Assembly (NCBI GenBank): GCA_032622095.1
Contig: CP136062.1
Coordinates: forward strand, 197,291,887-197,355,886
Length of the DNA stretch: 64,000 bases
Source: Siphonodentalium dalli
Lineage: Eukaryota; Mollusca; Scaphopoda; Gadilida; Siphonodentaliidae
Direction: 5' to 3'
Positions within the stretch are counted from its first letter, which is position 1, and every line of letters starts with the position of its first letter. Below are positions 11,486-23,816 of this stretch, one piece after another. Made by a program: the position numbers and the translations under genes. The notes under the pieces were generated by a model. It worked only from the letters and a program-made list of their open reading frames with translations, made no database searches and was not told where the DNA came from.

Positions 11486-11703
11486 ACCAGAGCAGCACAC
11501 GGACGGATGAGGGGATATCCAATGGAGTTGCAGCTACAACACAAGCGTAAAGATGTGGGGAAAAACACATTTTCTCTCAAAGATTAATTTCATTGTGGAA
11601 CAGATTACCAGAATATGTTGATCAAGCAGAATCAATATCCTCATTCAAATCTTTTCTGGGCATTCATCACATTGACGTCAAATACGACAGTGAAAGTAAG
11701 TGA
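11486..11703 (+). pseudogene. LINE reverse transcriptase, C-terminal remnant
   Basis: Translating two frames gives the usual C-terminal end of a non-LTR retrotransposon RT protein: an RGYPMELQLQHKRKDVGKNT segment, then SLWNRLPEYVDQAESISSFK and a stop at 11701-11703. The W-N-x-L-P-x-x-V ... S-F-K pattern is typical of CR1/Jockey-like LINE proteins. A one-base frameshift near 11580 separates the two pieces. The RT core is absent, so this is a short decayed fragment. A 3' untranslated tail is not clearly bounded. Confidence 0.7.
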
Positions 11704-13640
11704 GCTAATATGAGAATCAATTAATTTATTTTATGTAATGAACATGTAATATGCTTATAATGTACATACAAGTATAGTGCCGGATCAAAGAGTCTACCAG
11801 ACACGTTCCCAGAACTAAATCATGATGAAAATCTGGCGTGAATTTACCCTGGATGTTTTTCCGAAGCCAGCACCATACCTCTACTAACATAACGTCGCCG
11901 GCATGACTGTAATCATGCAATAGTTGTAAGATGTTTTAGAAGCAAAAGTTCGTCTGAATTGATTGATGACACAATTGTTAAACGGTCAAACCAGTTTCAC
12001 GTTCATGTATACACGCACCCGCCGTGTGTCTTTATTGATACGTTTTATATGCATAGCGACACAACCGATTGGGTTCACAAACTAATATAATTGGAGTGTT
12101 GGGCATGCGGTTCACCAAATATTTGGTTGTGGAACGCCATTATTTTTTCTATTTTCAACAAATCGATGTTTATTGTCAGAACGCGACTTCGACCCATTGA
12201 AAGAAACCAAGAATCATCAGCTTAAATAGCATTGATTGCTTCGATACCACGTCAAAATACGAATCTTCGCTGACCAATATGATTACCGAGACGATCAAAC
12301 AAGAACATTGTTGTTCTAGAAGGACGAGGGAGCTCAATCGTTTGTGGTCGCTATCTTAGAATCAACATGATTAGACATCGCCCATCATATTCTCCGCTGT
12401 ACTTATCCTTAATTCTACAATGCTTGATAGGAAACCACGTCGTGTAGATCTGACGGATGAGTGAAAACATAACAGCATATCGGCGTTTTGGCATGCTAGA
12501 TATTCATTCCTCTTTTTGAAATTATACCTCTGGTATAAATTAAGTTAGGACGTGTTTGTGTGTCGCTGTATACATTTTGAAATTGCCAATCGATATCCGA
12601 TGTTTTTTTTATCCTGATCCAATGGCCTCCGAAAGTACTGAAGTGGTCCACGTTATTGTCTCAATAGATACGTTGTGTGTACTCATTTTCGATGTCAAAT
12701 GTTAATATATTTTATTGTGAACAGGCGGATATGGTTTGAAATGAATTATTGGTCAGGAAATCGAAGGGTTTAGCATATAGTAAGTCCAGTCGTCCAGCGA
12801 GTATGCCATTTCCGATATTAACTGATTGCTCACGCAGAGCTTTGGTAGACTCATCAGAAAGTGACGTTGGGTGAAAGGAGCCCATTGTTGTGGCTCTTGT
12901 ACACCATTCGTTTATATATGCGAGCTTTCGTGATAAATTGAATTATGTTTGTAATATCATGCGCATATTTTGTATAAATTTATTACAAATACCTTTGGTA
13001 AATATGTCTTGAATTTGAGATTTCTCAATGGCAGTTGTGGAGGCCTTCCTTAATCGAGACATACATGTATATAACTTGATGTTACACTTTGACTACGAAT
13101 AGTCAACTGCTAATCACCAAGACCTGTTACAAGTAATCTAGTGCGTTTTACACAACCGATTATACGTGTAGTTGTGCCGGTAGTCTTGGGTATGATTTCC
13201 CGAACATATTTTTCGGCCAATACAACCCGCGACTACTTTACCTTATATTAACCCATTGCATAACTATTATAACTATTATATATCCACATTCGGACACAGA
13301 TGCCACTGGTCCATTTTAAATGTGACGAACCATAAAACAGGTAGGAGATACATGTAGATGTATACACTATATGGATAATTATGTATGGGGTATACGCATG
13401 TTTACTTATTATTTACAATTTACTAATACCTTAGATAACATTAATGGGATAAATATTATATTATGACTTAATGAGAACGTACTCCTGAGATTGTGTATGG
13501 TATAATTACAGGTGTCTCGAGGTCGGGATAGGCTACATAGTATGGTGACATATCATACCCTAATGGAGTCTCAACCGCGATATACATAAATGCTTGATTA
13601 ACTGATGTTGCCGTTATACATATGAAATCCTTTATGACAG
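11704..13640. other. No recognisable feature
   Basis: Both strands were read. There are no long open frames, tRNA-like boxes or obvious repeats apart from TACATGTA octamers at 13062 and 13349. Confidence 0.4.
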
Positions 13641-15038
13641 ATCTCCCAGTAACTAGACGAATTTAACCTCCTACAGAGACATAAAGTCGGCGATTCCTTA
13701 TTTGTTTTGATCTCTTAGTGGCGCGAGAACCGTCAGGAAGACTAGCGTATGTTATCTTTATTAACCTCTTGGGAACTATCTACGTTATTGCGGATGGTAT
13801 ATTCGTCTTATGCGAAACACGTGGGATTACTGACGATTGTTATATTCTACATCATTGGTTGACTATCCGGTTTCGATAATGCCACACTCATTTGCATCGG
13901 AACGACGTCAAAAATATATGGTGAGCATTTGATTTCAAGGGGAAATTCAAGGAACACTTGTGGATATGAATCAAAACTGCTGAACAAATTTCAAAGCAGT
14001 ATCTACATCCCTTGTGAGTCGTCTGCCATCTCATGGTTGGAAGTGTCGCTCTAATGTGTATATGCTCTAATGTGTATATGCACTAATGGGTATATGCATA
14101 CTCTTGTCTTAATACTTGTTCCATGTATCTTCAGATGTCAAGTCGAGTATATGATGCCCGCTATGGGGCTTTGCGTCTGAGAGCTACAATGACACATCAG
14201 TTTAATCTCCAAACAAGACGGTTTAAATCAACGATTCCTTATTTGGTATGGTCTCTTAATAGTGTGAGAATATGTCCGCCATGGGATTTTGCGTCTGAGA
14301 GCCACAATAAAAAAACTCAGACGTTAAGTCGACGATTTCTTTTTGGTATGCTCTCTTAATGGTATGAGAACAGACAGGATCCTGGCCTCCAATATCTTTA
14401 TTCATCCCTTGGGAACTATCGTCGTCATTACGTACGCAATCTTCTTTGCACGACAATCACATGGGAACACAGGCGGTGGTTATATCACTACGTCTCTTAT
14501 TGGTTGACGGTCCTGTGTCGACTCGGCCACACGCATTTTCATCCCAATTTGCACACCAAATGGTGGGAATTTCACCTTGCCCGATTGTGCACTCCTATAT
14601 CGGCTTCGGCAGATATCTTGAATTCTGATCACGTTTCCAACGATGTAGAGTTGAAGGGATTATTCGCATCCAATGAGTGTCGTGTTCCATCTCATGTTTG
14701 GCCTAATGGGCCAATCATTTTACCAACCTAGCGTTTTTTGTTACATCTCTTCACCTCCTGGGAACTATCTTCGTTACTGCGCACGTAATCTTCGTCTCGC
14801 GAAAATAACATAGGAACACAGGCGACGTTATATTTATACGTCTCTTAAATGTTGACGATCATGTTTCGCTACTGCACAACATATTCCCGTGAAGATAGTT
14901 TCACATTGAACCTAGATATTCACATAGGTTAATATGGGATGATACCGGGGAAGATTTGAAAGGGCCACAATCGTTATGCTGTAATGCCACTGAAGAGCGT
15001 ATGTAGGGTGTGTGAGTTTGTGAATAGATTCCTATCTG

Positions 15039-15074
15039 CCCATACACAGTAGGTGTTTTCCTACTGTGTATGGG
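15039..15074. repeat. Perfect 15-bp hairpin
   Basis: CCCATACACAGTAGG (15039-15053) and its exact complement (15060-15074) are separated by a 6-base loop TGTTTT. It is isolated, with no T-run suggesting a terminator. The cause is unknown. Confidence 0.8.
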
Positions 15075-15714
15075 GTGCATGCCACCACAATAAGAAGCAA
15101 AGCCCTCCCCCATTCCGAACCTGGACAGGCGACTAAGACTTACCTTGTTTTCGTTTGTGAGTCATGTGTTTATATCGTTATAAATATAATTTTGAGTGAT
15201 GAATTATTATAAGCTAGTGTCCTGGTTGGTGCTTGTATGGAATCCTTAGGCTGTTGTATTCCGGACTTATACTATATACGGGCTCAACTCTAGGAAGAGG
15301 GTGCAATGCCGGCCGGTTGACTTAAGGTCGGTCGGGTCTCCTCAACCTTCTGTTGTGAGGGTCAGAACCCGTTGACCTGGTTGTGTATTTCTATCAGAGG
15401 GCGCAGCGGAGGCCAGATGGGGTTACTTAGTGTGTGTTCAGAGGGTTTTGGTGCGTTAGGTATTGTTTCCGATTTCTCTCTCCCACCCCTCCTCCCCAGG
15501 TGAAAGCGTGTGTTTGCAAATTCGGATAGGAATTTTTGTTAGTTGTTTGAATGAGATAATTATTCGATGGCTTATAATACCGGTGCGACAAGCGTTTCCT
15601 ACTCCGCCCGGGGACATTCAACCACACCCTGGATCCATCCAGGGCGTAAGCCGCTAACCAAGATTTCGATATTAGTGTTAGCCTTGTGAGGTTGATATGG
15701 TATTGTGTGTGTCC

Positions 15715-15915
15715 TGCTTATCACCACAACGAGAGCCTACCTCTAGCAGTGGAGTAGGACTCACGGTGAATTCTTTGTTTTGCCTTCTAATTAAAACCAC
15801 AACGAAAGTCTACCGTCTACCTCTAGCAATAGAGCACAGGACTCACGGCGAATTTCGTGAATTGCCGTTTCCTTAATACCACAGCAAGTGCCTACCTCTA
15901 GAACTAGAGATACAA
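15715..15915. repeat. ~85-bp tandem repeat, about 2.5 copies
   Basis: ACCACAACGAGAGCCTACCT, CTAGCAATAGAG and GGACTCACGGCGAATT landmarks repeat at about 15722, 15797 and 15880 with small insertions and deletions. Confidence 0.6.
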
Positions 15916-16555
15916 GAAAACCATAGTCAGAAATGGTAACGCGCTCAAGATCATATGTTATATACCCATGCTTGTAATTATAGAATAATAAAAATATATT
16001 GGTTTCGCGAATGACCAACTCAGAATTCCGTTAAAATAACAATAGCAACCAGCACCTAATTAACGAACCGGCGGCCGACTCGGCCGTCTCTGACCACAAC
16101 CATAAGTGGGCTGCAGAACGAAACATATCTATAAAAGTTGAAATATGAGACTTACAAATTATCGTTTTAATTTCTTTTATTGGTAATTGACATAGCTTGT
16201 CACAAACCAAAAATCAACATTATTGACTTAATAATGTAAAGGACAATAAACGAAATTGAAATTCCCAACTACACCTTTTACCGGACTCGGCCGCCTGGTC
16301 GCGCGGTTCGACTTTTTAATCGGAAAAACCAATTATCTATAAATAAAATGCCCATCGGACCACAGAATTTGCAGAACAGTATACACGCGGCGCGCGCTAA
16401 TGACACTTGACGAATTCCGTTTCGGCGTCGTTTATTTAGTTTTAGCGATTTGTTGATTGCTGGTGTTTGTGAATTTATCGTTTACATGTACTTAACTGCT
16501 GCTTAAATGTCAGGAGATACAGAGTTTAGGGGGTTATTTGCACCCCTGGGTGTTG

Positions 16556-16615
16556 TCTGCACCTGGTTTCGAAGTTTTGGACTAACGCATTAACCACTGT
16601 ACCAACGGTGCCACT
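16556..16615 (-). mobile_element. tRNA-like SINE fragment, minus strand
   Basis: The reverse strand reads TGGTACAGTGGTTAATGCG (A box-like) and, 20 bases on, CTTCGAAACCAGG (B box-like). The spacing is shorter than in a functional tRNA, so this is a shrunken tRNA-derived piece rather than a gene. Confidence 0.45.
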
Positions 16616-16937
16616 GGGGTCCTCAACCACGAGGATACTTGTGTCTGGTGTATATGCATACACTTGTAAGAATACTTATCAAAACAAACCGACTATATAA
16701 TTTCCATTATAAGCTTTTGTGTGTGAGAACGACAGTAAATCGTTGAGTTTCGTCTATATCAAAGACGTTCAATAGGCGATCCTTGATCCCTGAGAACCGC
16801 CGTGAAAGCTGATGTCTGTTGCATGTCTTCACTCGGGCCTCACTATATATACTCGTCGATAATGCGTATAAATCTTTCTTGGTAACACAGGCAACGGTTA
16901 TATTTCTACATCTCACAGTGTGTCGTCATCTCACAGA

Positions 16938-17195
16938 TGGGGCCTCGGTGACTCAGTCGGTTAGGGGTACAACCACAAGCCGTCTCGCCCTCCAGCGATG
17001 GAGATGAGGGTTCAAATCCACATGTTTCCATCGTGGACTTTGTAACTCGAAATCGTTATCTGATGGAGTTGCCAATTACTCGCCGATGGCCGGTGGTTTG
17101 TCGCACATGGTCGACGAGTTTATCAGCCATTGAAATCACTGTTAGATTAGCCGAAAGTGTGCGGATTTCCTCCACCATATACATGTATATGTATA
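16938..17195 (+). mobile_element. tRNA-derived SINE
   Basis: An A box (GTGACTCAGTCGGTTAGGGG, from about 16948) and a canonical B box (GGGTTCAAATCC, 17008-17019) form a tRNA-like head. It is followed by a non-tRNA body with GGCCGGTGGTTTGTC (about 17088) and TTTCCTCCACCAT (about 17165-17178), the kind of body seen in invertebrate SINEs. The long stretch between the boxes and the poor acceptor stem argue against a working tRNA. No target duplication was found. Confidence 0.6.
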
Positions 17196-17809
17196 TATTT
17201 TGTCTGAATACTTATTCTTCAATGACGACAAATCGAATGTATTTTACACTTACTGTACATGTATAAACACCAAATCGACTCTCATTGTGTTTCATCTCAA
17301 AGATGTTCACCCGGCATTTCTTGGTCTCTTAATTGCTGAGAATCGTTGGGAAAGGCTGGCGCCTGTCACATATCATAACCCCTTGGCAACTCTCGCCGTT
17401 TGATAAACAATTGAAGTTACAGAGATTTAGGGATTGATTACATCTCTTGTTTGTCGCTTTGCATCCCAGAAAGTGTTGGCGAAATGCGATATACACCTTA
17501 CTTGAGCCCGAAACATCAGAATGCATACCAGTGTATATAACAATACTTTTTATTTACTCATCATAGATCGAATGTATGTTCACACTTTTAAACACCAAAT
17601 CCACTATATAATTTCTGTTACAAGCTTTTGTGGTTGAGAGCCGCAGTAAATCGTTGCGTTTAATCTCTATAAAAAGATGTTCACTTGGCGATTCTTCATC
17701 TCTTACTGGTATGAGAACCGTCGGGAAAGCTTGCGCCCCTTACATCTCTTCACCTCTCGTGGACTATCTTCAATATTACAATATGAGCAATGAATAGAAT
17801 GATAAAGTA

Positions 17810-18930
17810 GAAGGAAAGTAAACTAGAAGTCACCCCGAAGATCCATATGTTTGGTGATGACCGGATGAGGGATGTTGCCTGTAGGGTGCATCAAAGGATT
17901 TAGTCATACAAAGAGTAATTCCAAGATGGCCTCTGGCGGCCATGTTTTTCAACGAATTTCGGTCAAAATAGGTGGCTCCCATCTATAGGTCACCCCGAAG
18001 ATCCATATATAAATTGGTGATCGACAGATGATATATGTGGTCTGTAGGATGTGCTAAAGGATTTAATCATGCAAAAAGTAAACACCAAGATGGCTGCCGG
18101 CGGCCATGTTTTTTTATTATCTAAAATTGTTCAAATTTGATAGCTCCCATCTAGAGGTGATTCTAAACATGCCTGTATATTTTCAAATCAATTCTCCAAT
18201 AAATGCGGGGTGTGCCGATGGATTCAAATTTGAAATCCAAGATGGCTGCTGGCGGCAATGTTTTTAAAAACACAATTCGGTCGAAATACGAGGCTCCCAT
18301 CTAGAGGTTACCCTAGATCCATATGCAGTTTGGTGACGATTGGATTAGAGATGTGGCCTGTAGGGTGTGCCGAAGGATTTAGTCATACAGAGAGTAAATT
18401 CCATGATGGCCACTGGCGGCCATGTTTTAAAACAAATTTCGGTCAACATAGGTGGCTACCATCTAGAGATTACCCCGAAGATCGATATTAAGTTTGGTGA
18501 TGATCGGATGAGGGTTGCGGTCTCTAGGTTGTGCCAAAGGATTTAGTCATGAAAAGAATAAAATCCTAGATGGTTGCCGGCGGCCATGTTTTTCATCGAA
18601 CATCATTCAAATTCGATACATCCATCTATTGGTGATCACAATCGTGCCTGAAAAATTATCCGGCCATAAATACGAACTGTGGGCTGTGCCATTGGATTCA
18701 AATTTGAAATCCAAGATGGCTGCTGGCGGCCACGTTTTTCATCAAAATTCGGAAAAATTCGATAGCTCCCATCACCTTGAAGCTACATTTGAAGTTTGGT
18801 GAAGATCGGATGGGGATGGGGTCTGTAGAGCGTGCCGAAGGAAACTGATGACTGACCCACGACGGAGGGGCGGACGGACGGACGCCAACCCATGGCAATA
18901 GCTCAAACTTTACTTTGTAAAGTTGAGCTA
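17810..18930. repeat. Higher-order tandem repeat of ~160-bp monomers
   Basis: Monomer starts (CCCATCTAGAGGT or similar) lie near 17816, 17978, 18146, 18296, 18458, 18619 and 18767. Two kinds alternate as a-a-b-a-a-b-a: type a continues CACCCCGAAGATCCATAT and type b continues GATCACAATCGTGCCTG. The array therefore has a ~475-bp higher-order period. Every monomer carries an AAGATGGCTGC-like block followed by GGCGGCCATGTTTTT. The array ends in a GGACGGACGGACGCC tract and a 31-bp inverted repeat. Confidence 0.8.
18899..18929. repeat. Terminal hairpin of the 17.8-kb array
   Basis: AGCTCAAACTTTAC and GTAAAGTTGAGCT form an inverted repeat with a TTT loop. It lies just after GGCGGACGGACGGACGCC and CCATGGCAATAGCTC, a terminal layout common to widespread marine-invertebrate interspersed repeats. 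Confidence 0.7.
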
Positions 18931-21802
18931 AAAAGTACCGCTATTGTAATTAACGATGTCGTGTTCGCAGTATTTCACTGATCTGAAAAATTCTAGGAAA
19001 AGCCACTATGTGTAGAAGATAACAAGCTTAACATAATTGATATGGCTCTCTCTGATGTTTTGCAGAAAACAGCGCCACCATTATTAAAAGATTTAAAATA
19101 TATATGTTCTTGGATGTTTCATACAGACACTGGCTTTTGTTGAAACCGTTCGGATTAACCGAACACCGCAAACACGACAACATTTGGAAAAATAACGATA
19201 CTTTTTCTTAATAGCATTGCTTTACCCTATCATCATATCACAATACAGCTGGACCCACCATCATCACAGCACATTACCTGGTCTAATTGACTAAGGGTAG
19301 GACTCCAACGGGGGGTGTGGGTATGGAGATATTGACTGGTGATCAGATACCCAAACGTTGCAAAGTTGAAGGGATTATTTGTATCCCTTACATGGAGTTG
19401 TCTGGCATATCATGGTTTAAAGTGTTGGCCCAATGAACATCACTAACTGAGTCACTTGGCCCGGTAACACGTGGATAATACGGTCTGAATTAAATGCATA
19501 TAAATAGATCGAAGTAACTTTTCGTCGTGATATATCGCGTAAATAGCTGAGTTACTTCTGATTAGGCTGTGTTCTACAATTGTGGCAATAAACAGAACAC
19601 CGGTCCCAAAAGGATATTTTCTTGTGCCACAAGGATCCACATATTTATCTGACTATTTATTTCCTGCAGACTACGTGGATCCTGGGTTCAAATATTCAGC
19701 ATTCGCTATCATGAAACAACAGGATAGTATGTGCAGATGCAGAGTTCACAATTATCATGTTGACCAATATGTATGACCAGATTGTTACATCATGGTACAT
19801 GTCATGTCGTCGATAAATACAACCACGTATACCATCACGCAGTTATAGCAACCGCAAGCGCGCCAAGCGCGGGCTGGTGCTTATACCTTAGGCGCAGGTG
19901 AATGATGTCGTCCATTAATGGAACCACGTACACCAGCACGCAGTTATATCTGATTTCTGATCTTGTCCAGCCATGCTTCTTTTCTCCATGTACAACATCG
20001 AATACGGATGTACTAACAGATGTGGTGAACCTCTTTTGTTGACGCAAAAATCACAAATTCATCAATTCCGTTTTCCTAAAATTTGATCAAACGGGAAATT
20101 GGAGATAATTTAGAACACGTAACATGCACTATTATTGACTATTCAGCTCGAAGACGTCACTGCCAATCACCGAGCAGGTCGGCTTATCGAATTTCAGCAC
20201 ACCGTTAATCAACAGTCCATGATAATCAGTTCGCATATGGCATTTACATAAGGACTCTCGGTTTGATTGGTTGACCGTCGCACAATGTCAATTTGACATG
20301 CCAAATCTCGATGTGTGCAATAATTCCGGTCATCACTATCATTAGCAAAGATACCACTCTTCTCAAATTGTGCAATTACGTGGTAATAATCTCTGTGACA
20401 GATGCCATTTGTTATGTATCGACGAGTGAAATTGTGGCAGTTCTCGTTATAAGGCCGCAAGCCACGACATACGAGCGGTGTGGCTTTCGAATATCAAATC
20501 AAGATCACAAGCGCCCAAAGGTCATTGTGCTATGGATTGCAGTACCACTGGTCGTGACCGAATCTATTAACCAGTCTGACATCATCGTTAAACCTTGGCA
20601 ACAACCTTGGATCGTCGTCGAACTTTGTTGGGTTCTAGATTACTTAACGATTTGCGGCAAGATGAGCACATAGTGAAAATAAAAGAGGGAAATAAAGTGC
20701 AGGGGGTCTGATACATGTAGTATAGTATTTGAAGAAATCATAATGAGAAACGACCAGCTGCCCAACACAATTGCAAATGTTTTGTATCTGTAAGTCAATA
20801 CTTATTTGCGAACCACTCAGTCTAACATTGATGTCGAATTATTCAAATAATATTTAACCTATGGCTTAAACTCCCGAGTTTAACGGACATCGCTCGTTCG
20901 AACCCAAAATTATTTGTATATAATTTGGTAAGAGTTATCTCAAAACATAGACACGCGGAAGATGTCCGAAAAAAATTCGTCAATCTAGCGCTGAAAATAC
21001 GTGTTTTGTTTCTTATATTTTTCGATACATTTGAGATAATTTCCATTTTGTCAGTTCAATTTGTTTAGTCAGCGGTCGCGTAAACTTTGCTCCTGTTGAC
21101 CTTGGGAAGAAAATATAGAGTTGCCGTCGCTCTGAAACCTGCATGGTACATGTATAAACTTTGTCAACATTTCATTAACCTCCGATCTGCCAATTTAAAT
21201 ATAACCAACCACGATGCAGTGTTTGTAATTGTTATCATCTTTTTAGAGACTGGATTCCGCCTTGCAATGAGGAAATATAGTTGCGGCACAACAAACTAAA
21301 TTGCGCCAAGTCTGAATGGAATTGAGGGAATCCCATCGCGTTGGACCGAATTCACTACAAATGCACTTTATATATGTAACTAGTATTATTCATTTCACAT
21401 GTTTTGCCTTGTGTCGGATACCACTAGCCCAGACGTTCAGAATGGACTGGCATTTGAACAGAACAACCCATAATAATAACAATTATAATTGATTTTATAT
21501 AGCTCACACATTGATATGCTCTAAAACGCTTACAATTATAATACAATATGAAGTATGTTAAAACAATAAATATACACAAGCAACACAATACAATAAAAAA
21601 ATGCCAAGAATCCCTTCAAAATTCGTTCATTCGTGCCAAATCAGTTGGCGCAAAGCACATGTACGGCGTTCGTCTCAGGCTGCAATTTAAAGGTATTGAT
21701 AATTGCTCATTAAACAAGTAGCATCGATACATCTTGGTGTCAGTTTGGTTTGAATGTCATCTAGCGGCCGCATTTGTGGACGTTTAGCATATCTTGGTAT
21801 TC
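18931..21802. other. No recognised gene
   Basis: A weak copy of the 14.65-kb block lies at about 19355-19445. A 24-bp motif beginning ACCACGTATACCA occurs at about 19819 and, with ACCACGTACACCA, at about 19922. The longest open frame (20293-20673, 126 codons) has no recognisable domain and I do not call it. Confidence 0.45.
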
Positions 21803-21806
21803 TTAA

Positions 21807-21925
21807 CCCTTTGAGTGCCAGGTCGATTTTTGTATCAACCCATATACCCTGTGCCAATGCATTCTCTTATATATGCGAGTCGACCATCGGTCGCCTCGCA
21901 TATATAAGAGAATGCATTGGCCTAA

Positions 21926-21961
<36 letters not shown>

Positions 21962-22047
21962 TTTTAATAATTTATTCTTATATTATTTAACAGACTTATT
22001 TTGTAGGTTTAGGGCCGATGAGATCGGCCCCTGGCACTCAAATGGTT
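21807..22047 (+). mobile_element. TTAA-flanked MITE, family B
   Basis: TTAA lies at 21803-21806 and 22048-22051. The left terminus CCCTTTGAGTGCCAGG pairs with CCTGGCACTCAAATGG at the right. These termini differ from family A and are close to common piggyBac-type MITE ends. The interior holds one hairpin (21853-21921), the same module as in family A and flanked by the same CCCTGTGCC. Next comes a T-run of about 27 bases (about 21930-21957), then GGCCGATGAGATCGGCC, itself a palindrome. There is no transposase. Confidence 0.85.
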
Positions 22048-22383
22048 TTAAATGGCAAGAATCACGAACAGTGTTTTGTCAGTCGATAGCGCCGAGATAA
22101 TAAGATAGGAAATTGCATCTGGTAGCAACTGGATGATCTACGATTCGACGAAATGAAAACACGTGCACGTGAACGCATGTAACTCGCAAAGGTTTCAGGC
22201 AGTAATGCACATAGCTCATTGAGTCGACACAGGAAGCCCAGAATGTATACCACATACCTATATATGTATTCGGGGTTATTGATATTGTGGAACAATTCTT
22301 GCTTTGGTTTAAAACATGATGTATAAAAGAACACGCTTCAGCTAAGGAAAATATCCAGCCAATTCAATTGATATAACTGTTAA

Positions 22384-22766
22384 CCCTTTACCCATCAGAA
22401 CGGCCCTATGCCAATGCAATCTCTTATATATGCGAGTCGACCATAGTTCGCCTCGCATATATAAGAGAATGCATTGGCTTAACACATTAAAAATTATAAA
22501 ATTGTTAAAGAATGTAAGAAAAAATGGTAAAAAAAGATATTTTTTTAGGCCAATGCATTCTCTTATATATGCGAGGCGACCTATGGTCGACTCGCATATA
22601 TAAGAGAATGCATTGGCACAGGGCATAACTGTAACTATCACAATGTGGTCAAGGAGCCGGTTCCAATGATATCCATATTTGTATGGTTCTATTGAGACAG
22701 ACCGAAGATATTTTAGGCTGTTGAAGCTTTATTTGGCCGGTTTTGGCCGGTTTGTTGGGTAAAGGG
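22384..22766 (+). mobile_element. TTAA-flanked MITE, family A copy 2
   Basis: 383 bp between TTAA at 22380-22383 and 22767-22770. It is collinear with copy 1, with hairpins at 22410-22478 and 22549-22617 and the same unique right half ending TTTGTTGGGTAAAGGG. Changes in hairpin 1 (GCAATCTC for GCATTCTC, AGTTCG for AGGTCG) are unpaired, so this copy is decaying. Confidence 0.9.
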
Positions 22767-22770
22767 TTAA

Positions 22771-23294
22771 GGCCTTATGAAAATCATAAAACACTTAAAT
22801 ATTTTATCTAGTTCACTGGTTTATTAGTTCAAGTAGATTTATTTTGGTAAGGAAATCGTTTTTAGAGAAGAGTGCCAAATATCAGAAACAGTATCTTGTG
22901 CGAAAATATATAAAGCAACATAAACCAATACATGCAATATGTAATGCTTTGCCTGTTCAATTAAAGGCACGTGCGGCCTTAATTGTCGAAAATATTCATA
23001 TTTGTTCCAAACACCGTAAACAGAAAAACAGTAAAACGCATACAGTTCCGTTCATATATACCATGATCATCGCGTAAACAGCATGTTATCATAAAGACCT
23101 ACTATATTTTACCTAAGTAAGAGCCTGATTGTGTTACAGAAGACAGCACAATGCTACTTGCTAATCACACACAAATGGCATAAACGCTCTTTATTAGTTC
23201 CATATCAGGTATTCACCAATAAAGAACGCTCTTTTTGTTTACCATCATAATATAAACAAACACCAGAAAAGTAACATTTTATGCTTTTGTTTAC
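22771..23294. other. No recognised feature
   Basis: A Lys-rich 77-codon frame (22844-23077) is present, but I cannot tie it to any family. Confidence 0.4.
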
Positions 23295-23302
23295 ATAACA
23301 AT

Positions 23303-23808
23303 CAGGGTTCGCGCTGCCACTTGCCAAATTTGCAAATGGCAATAATAATTCACAGTTGGCAAAACATATTTTCATTTGGCAAAAGTTTTGGCAAGTCACT
23401 TTTTAATTCCTCAAGAAAGTTGAAAGATATTGGTGAATCAATACTTTCAGGGAACTCTTACAATGTTATATTAGTGGTGTTTTATATGGTCTTAGAAAAG
23501 TTAACACCTTTATTAAGATGCAGTAAATATGATAGCATTAGTATTGATGGGTGAGGCATTACCGTCTTTGGTATGGTGGTGTTTAATCCTCTTGCAATGT
23601 GCCCTTCCGATGAATCAACCCTTCTACAATTTTATTGTTCGGTGATTGGTTTATTGTTGTATGATAAACCAAAAAACAAGACTCAATGTTGCAGAACATT
23701 ATACTATCATGGATAGCATTTGGCAAATTCTAAAAGAATTTGGCAAAAAATATTTTCATTTTGGAAAATTATTTGGCAAAAGTAAATTTTGGTCCAACGC
23801 GGACCCTG
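23303..23808. mobile_element. hAT-type MITE with perfect 8-bp target duplication
   Basis: An exact direct repeat ATAACAAT flanks the element (23295-23302 and 23809-23816). The termini are CAGGGTTCGCGCTG at the left and the complement of CAGGGTCCGCGTTG at the right. An 8-bp duplication with CAGGG termini is the signature of hAT transposons. Both subterminal regions are rich in TTTGGCAAA and its complement (near 23310-23395 and 23715-23780), a likely arrangement of transposase-binding repeats. At 506 bp with no transposase frame, it is non-autonomous. Confidence 0.9.
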
Positions 23809-23816
23809 ATAACAAT

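Larger units (their letters stand above)
13640..17790. repeat. Cluster of diverged copies of an unnamed dispersed repeat
   Basis: Related blocks recur in the same orientation. One is GGTCTCTTAATGGTATGAGAAC followed by GTCGGGAAAG (near 13720, 14245, 14345, 16785, 17320 and 17700). A second is CACCTCTTGGGAACTATCTTCGTTATTG (near 13765, 14395, 14755, 17385 and 17750). A third is a GTTGAAGGGATTATTTGCATCCC block (near 14650, with weaker matches near 13985, 16520, 17430 and 19370). Copies are 70-85% alike by eye. No open frame is kept between copies. The cluster also holds two tRNA-derived SINE pieces and a triplicated 18-bp unit at about 14048-14098. Confidence 0.6.

Noticed and set aside
16938-17025. 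Functional tRNA gene
   Set aside because: A and B boxes are good, but the acceptor stem does not pair and the interval between the boxes is too long. It is a SINE head.
20293-20673. 126-codon open frame on the plus strand
   Set aside because: No recognisable motif, no repeat partner and no sign of splicing. The length is compatible with chance.
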